This document shows, in pieces, positions 6,176-9,120 of a stretch of DNA of 9,120 nt. The notes under the pieces were generated by a model. That model saw only the letters and a program-made list of their open reading frames with translations, had not been told where the DNA came from and did no database searches. The position numbers were made by a program, and so were the translations under genes. The DNA is taken from the NCBI GenBank assembly GCA_946479475.1, contig CAMLGG010000213.1, positions 1-9,120 on the forward strand, read 5' to 3'. The DNA is from an uncultured Ideonella sp. (GTDB lineage: Bacteria > Pseudomonadota > Gammaproteobacteria > Burkholderiales > Burkholderiaceae). Each line of letters starts with the position of its first letter. The first letter of the stretch is position 1.

Positions 6176-7039
6176 ATGAACACCGCCGAGCTGATCGCCA
6201 TCGACACCCACACCCATCTGGAGGTGTCGTGCCGCAACCCCTTCGACAACTACGGGGAGGAGTACGACCGCGCGGCGGACAAGTACTTCCGCTCGAGCAA
6301 GCGGCCGACGATGCAGGAGACGATCGACTTCTACCGCGAGAAGAAGATTGGTTTCGTGAACTTCACGGTCGACGCCGAGACCCAGCTCGGCCGCCGCCGC
6401 ATCCCCAACGAGGAGATCGCCGAGGCCGCGCTCGCCAACCCGGACATCATGATCGCCTTCGGCAGCATCGACCCGCACAAAGGCAAGTTCGGCGCGCGCG
6501 AGGCGCGCAAGCTGGTCGAGGAGTACGGCGTCAAGGGCTTCAAGTTCCACCCGACCGTGCAGGGCTTCGAGCCGGCGGACCGCATGGCCTGGCCGATCTA
6601 CGAGGTCATCAACGAGTACAAGCTGCCCGCCGTCTTCCACAGCGGCCACTCGGGCATCGGCTCGGGCATGCGCTGCGGCGGCGGCCTGCGCCTGCAGAAC
6701 TCCAACCCGATGATGCTGGAGGACGTGGCGATGGCCTTCCCCGACATGCAGATCGTCGTCGCCCACCCCAGCTGGCCCTGGCAGGACGAGGCCCTGAGCC
6801 TGGCGCTGCACAAGCCCAACATCTGGATCGACCTCTCCGGCTGGAGCCCGAAGTACTTCCCCGCCCAGCTGGTGCAGTACGCCAACACCCTGCTGAAGGA
6901 CCGCATCCTCTTCGGCAGCGACTTCCCCCTCATCACCCCCGATCGCTGGCTGGCGGACTTCGAGGAGGCGGGCTTCAAGGACTCGGTGAAGCCGTTGATC
7001 CTGAAGGAGAACGCGAAGAGGTTGCTGGGCTTGGCGTAG
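6176..7039 (+). CDS. Amidohydrolase_2 family metal-dependent hydrolase (CouO/PhdC-like, aryl-beta-ketoacyl-CoA cleavage)
   Basis: Cytoplasmic TIM-barrel amidohydrolase of the PF04909 type, 287 residues. Metal-site residues are visible in the family order: H12 and H14 (DTHTH), K123/H125 (GFKFHP), H155 and H158 (VFHSGHSG), H197 (VVAHPSW) and D249 (LFGSDFP). CouO of Rhodococcus jostii RHA1 belongs to this superfamily and needs its metal-ligand Asp257; it cleaves the aryl-beta-ketopropionyl intermediate in p-hydroxycinnamate breakdown, replacing thiolase and thioesterase. D249 is the likely counterpart. With ligase, hydratase and dehydrogenase divergently adjacent, the same role is inferred here. 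I chose ATG 6176 because homology starts at once (IAIDTHTHLEV); an in-frame ATG at 6074 would add 34 unlikely residues and read through the control region. Neither start has a strong ribosome site. A relative of gamma-resorcylate or ACMS decarboxylases is the main alternative. Confidence 0.9.
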   Translation: MNTAELIAIDTHTHLEVSCRNPFDNYGEEYDRAADKYFRSSKRPTMQETIDFYREKKIGFVNFTVDAETQLGRRRIPNEEIAEAALANPDIMIAFGSIDPHKGKFGAREARKLVEEYGVKGFKFHPTVQGFEPADRMAWPIYEVINEYKLPAVFHSGHSGIGSGMRCGGGLRLQNSNPMMLEDVAMAFPDMQIVVAHPSWPWQDEALSLALHKPNIWIDLSGWSPKYFPAQLVQYANTLLKDRILFGSDFPLITPDRWLADFEEAGFKDSVKPLILKENAKRLLGLA

Positions 7040-7588
7040 TCAAGCCAGGCCGCGGGCCGCTGCAGTCAGCAGCGCCCGCGAATAGCGCTTGTGAAACCCC
7101 AGCAGCGCGTGGAAGAGAAAGCCCATGCGCGGCTTCGCGGACCTATCGCCGCGCCGGCGAGGCACCACCGCGGAGCCGAAGTACAGCCGGGTGCCGCCCC
7201 GCCCGTCCGGCTCGGTCATCAGCCAGGAGCGAGTGCCGCCCACGGCATCGGCGAGCAGCAGCTGGTCTGGCGTGCGGTCTTCCACGGTCCACGCGGCGAA
7301 GCGATCGCGCTGCGCACGAGCCAGTTCACCGGCCTGGGCATCGGTGGAGGGACGCGCGGCCAGCAGCGCGAGGATCCGGCGCTCCAGCTTGAACAGCCCG
7401 GTCGTGTAGAACGCCTCGACGTACTCGGCCTGGCTCACCGGGCGGGCAACCGTGGTGACGTAGCAATCCGCGTAGCCCTGCTCGCCGCCGTAGCGGGCCA
7501 GCAGCGCGCGGGCGGGCAAGGGATGCTCGGCGACGACCGGCGCGCCGGCGGGCGCGGGTGGGGTCGTCGGGTGGGCCTGGTCGTCCAT
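7040..7588 (-). CDS. Conserved-looking protein of unknown function
   Basis: I do not recognise this 182-residue protein with confidence. There is no signal peptide or clear membrane segment. The N-terminal 25 residues are Pro/Ala-rich and probably disordered. The rest has the look of a folded alpha/beta domain: GYADCYVTTVARPVSQAEYV, then an Ala/Leu helix, FAAWTVEDRTPDQLLL, TRSWLMTEP, RLYFGSAVVP and a basic amphipathic C-terminal helix (FLFHALLGFHKRYSRALL). The run of strands ending in a helix recalls SRPBCC or DUF2867-type small-molecule domains, which is only an impression. ATG 7588 is chosen over ATG 7657 because the upstream residues (MHKSLRRPLNGCKRR) look random; neither start has a good ribosome site. 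Its stop (7040-7042) directly abuts the amidohydrolase stop (7037-7039), so the two genes converge with no room for a terminator between them. Confidence 0.8.
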   Translation of the reverse strand: MDDQAHPTTPPAPAGAPVVAEHPLPARALLARYGGEQGYADCYVTTVARPVSQAEYVEAFYTTGLFKLERRILALLAARPSTDAQAGELARAQRDRFAAWTVEDRTPDQLLLADAVGGTRSWLMTEPDGRGGTRLYFGSAVVPRRRGDRSAKPRMGFLFHALLGFHKRYSRALLTAAARGLA

Positions 7589-7755
7589 GCGGGTGTCCGG
7601 AGCCTGGGGTGTTCGCCTTTTACACCCGTTCAGCGGCCGGCGAAGGGACTTGTGCAAAGCAATTCATGGCTTCGCCGCCTTCGCGCCGGATGCCCCTGCC
7701 CGTATCGCCCGCGGCCCCGCACAATCCGCGCACCCGACGCCATGCAAACCCCACC

Positions 7756-8880
7756 GTGAACCGACGAGAGTCCCTCAAGCACCTCGCTGCCTCGACGGCG
7801 GCCTGGGCCCTGCCCGCCTTCGCCCAGGACAAGACCATCGTGCTGGGCCAGTCCGCCGCCCTGACCGGGCCGGCGGCCCAGCTGGGCATCCAGATGCGCG
7901 CCGGCGCCAGCGTGTACTTCGACGCGCTCAATGCCGCAGGCGGCGTGAACGGGCATCGCATCGAGCTGGTCAGCCTCGACGACGGCTACGAGCCCGACCG
8001 CTGCAAGAGCAACACCGACAAGCTGATCAAGGACAAGGTCTTCGCCCTGTTCGGCTATGTCGGCACACCCACCTCGCTGGCCGCGCTGCCGCTGGTCAAC
8101 GAGGCGAAGATCCCCTTCTTCGCGCCCTTCACCGGCGCGGAGGCGCTGCGCGATCCCTTCAGCCGCTACGTCTTCCACCTGCGGGCCTCGTACTTCCAGG
8201 AGACCGCGCTGATCGTCAACCAGCTCGTCTCGCTGGGGTTGCGCAAGATCGCCGTGTTCTACCAGGACGACAGCTACGGCAAGGCGGGCTTCGAGGGCGT
8301 GCGCCGCGCCCTGAAGGCGCACTCGCTGGACCCGGTCGCGACCGGCACGGTGGTGCGCAACTCCGTCGACGTCGCGCAGGCCGTGAGCCAGATCGTGCCG
8401 GCCCGGCCCGACGCGGTGGTGCAGATCAGCGCCTACAAGTCCTGCGCGGCCTTCATCAGGCAGGCACGAAAGGCGGGTTACGGCGGCACCTTCTACAACG
8501 TGTCCTTCGTCGGCACGCAGGCTCTGGCGGACGAGCTCGGCGCGCAGGGCAACGGCGTCGTCGTCAGCCAGGTGATGCCCTTCCCCTTCTCCACCACGAG
8601 CGTCATCTCGCGCGAGTACCTCGATGCCCTGCGCAAGGCGGGCGGCAACGCCAAGCCGAATTATTCGAGCATGGAGGGCTATCTTGCCGCCAAGGTGTTC
8701 GCCGAAGGCTTCAAGCGTGCCGGCAACAACCCGACGCGCGACAGCTTCATCGCCGGCCTGGAATCGATCCAGAACACCAGCTTCGGCGGCTTCAACGTCA
8801 ACTTCGGGCCGCGCCAGCACGTCGCGTCGAGCTTCGTCGACCTGTCGATGCTCACTGAAGACGGCAAGGTGCGGCACTAG
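7756..8880 (+). CDS. Second ABC transporter substrate-binding protein, twin-arginine-like signal
   Basis: Type I periplasmic binding protein (Peripla_BP_6), 374 residues from a GTG start. The N-terminus reads VNRRESLKHLAAS and ends in ALPAFAQ|D, a twin-arginine (Tat) or Tat-like signal with cleavage near residue 24. The mature protein opens with TIVLGQSAALTGPAAQLG, the family's first strand, and continues with LVSLDDGYEPD, FGYVGTPTSLA, ALPLVNEAKIPFFAPFTG and IAVFYQDDSYGKAGF. It is clearly different from the binding protein at 1181-2341, so it is not a recent duplicate. No permease or ATPase gene follows; repeats begin right after the stop, so it appears to be a lone binding protein. In-frame ATGs at 7666 and 7690 would bury the twin arginines 25-30 residues deep; the GTG is preferred although no ribosome site is evident. 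Ligand unknown: amino acid, short amide or aromatic acid are all possible. Confidence 0.9.
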   Translation: MNRRESLKHLAASTAAWALPAFAQDKTIVLGQSAALTGPAAQLGIQMRAGASVYFDALNAAGGVNGHRIELVSLDDGYEPDRCKSNTDKLIKDKVFALFGYVGTPTSLAALPLVNEAKIPFFAPFTGAEALRDPFSRYVFHLRASYFQETALIVNQLVSLGLRKIAVFYQDDSYGKAGFEGVRRALKAHSLDPVATGTVVRNSVDVAQAVSQIVPARPDAVVQISAYKSCAAFIRQARKAGYGGTFYNVSFVGTQALADELGAQGNGVVVSQVMPFPFSTTSVISREYLDALRKAGGNAKPNYSSMEGYLAAKVFAEGFKRAGNNPTRDSFIAGLESIQNTSFGGFNVNFGPRQHVASSFVDLSMLTEDGKVRH

Positions 8881-8897
8881 CTCGATGCGAGGCGGGC

Positions 8898-9120
8898 TGG
8901 AGGACTTCGCAGCACGTACGTCCCCCCGTTCGCCTTGAGCCTGTCGAAAGGGAACGCGCAGGTCGGAGCGGCTTCGACAAGCTCAGCCCGAACGGTGGAG
9001 AACTTCGCAGCACATACATCCCCCCGTTCGCCTCGAGCCTGTCGAAAGGGAACGCGCAGGTCGCAGCGGCTTCGACAAGCTCAGCCCGAACGGTGGGGGA
9101 CTTCGCAGCACGTACATCCC
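8898..9120. repeat. 98-bp tandem repeat of imperfect palindromes (two full units, third cut by window edge)
   Basis: The string ACTTCGCAGCAC recurs at 8904, 9002 and 9100, an exact 98-bp period. Each unit has a left arm (CCGTTCGCCTTGAGCCTGTC followed by GAAAGG, 8926-8951; 9024-9049) and an inverted right arm (GGCTTCGACAAGCTCAGCCC followed by GAACGG, 8970-8995; 9068-9093) about 18 bp apart. The arms share CCGTTCG, TGAGC and TGTCGAA. Units 1 and 2 differ at only a few positions. From memory, TTCGACAAGCTCAGC is a very common dispersed intergenic repeat in proteobacterial genomes. In RNA each unit can fold into a long hairpin, so the first unit may end transcription of the binding-protein gene. 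I see no gene here. Confidence 0.9.

Noticed and set aside
7630..8877. Long minus-strand open frame opposite the second binding protein
   Set aside because: Antisense shadow with Asp/Gly/His-rich composition; the plus strand encodes a well-formed periplasmic binding protein.
8898..9120. CRISPR array at the right edge
   Set aside because: The 98-bp units repeat head to tail along their full length with no unique spacers, so this is a tandem palindromic repeat.

Overview
The base composition (very GC-rich, G/C at third codon positions), the gene families and the style of the intergenic repeats suggest a betaproteobacterium of the order Burkholderiales, probably near the Comamonadaceae/Rubrivivax group. 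This placement is inference; the window contains no rRNA or other taxonomic marker.

Layout. Positions 1-6002 hold a five-gene minus-strand block, read from right to left: a crotonase-type enoyl-CoA hydratase (5181-6002), a feruloyl-CoA synthase-like ligase (3227-5104), an HSD10-like short-chain dehydrogenase (2460-3230, overlapping the ligase by ATGA), a periplasmic aromatic-acid type ABC binding protein (1181-2341) and a LivH-family ABC permease that runs off the left edge (1-1034). A 173-bp AT-richer divergent control region (6003-6175) separates this block from a plus-strand amidohydrolase (6176-7039). The amidohydrolase stop abuts the stop of a convergent gene of unknown function (7040-7588, minus). 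A second, unrelated ABC binding protein with a twin-arginine-like signal follows on the plus strand (7756-8880). The right edge (about 8898-9120) is a 98-bp tandem array of imperfect palindromes.

How the genes fit together. Ligase, hydratase, hydroxyacyl-CoA dehydrogenase and amidohydrolase are the same four enzyme classes as CouL, CouM, CouN and CouO of Rhodococcus jostii RHA1 and the phd cluster of Corynebacterium glutamicum. Those clusters break down p-hydroxycinnamates (ferulate, p-coumarate, caffeate) by beta-oxidative deacetylation. In that route an amidohydrolase cleaves the aryl-beta-ketoacyl intermediate and takes the place of the thiolase plus thioesterase. Here the set is tied to an ABC uptake system instead of the MFS carrier of the actinobacterial clusters. 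The binding protein resembles, from memory, the CouP/RPA1789 class of lignin-aromatic binding proteins. The inferred job is uptake of a phenylpropenoic acid, CoA activation, hydration, oxidation and C-C cleavage to an aromatic acid or acyl-CoA shortened by two carbons. No thiolase, no vanillin dehydrogenase and no regulator gene lies in the window.

Non-coding structure of note: a near-identical 20-bp motif occurs twice in the divergent promoter region, nested alternative hairpins precede the ligase gene, and a tandem palindromic repeat follows the last gene.
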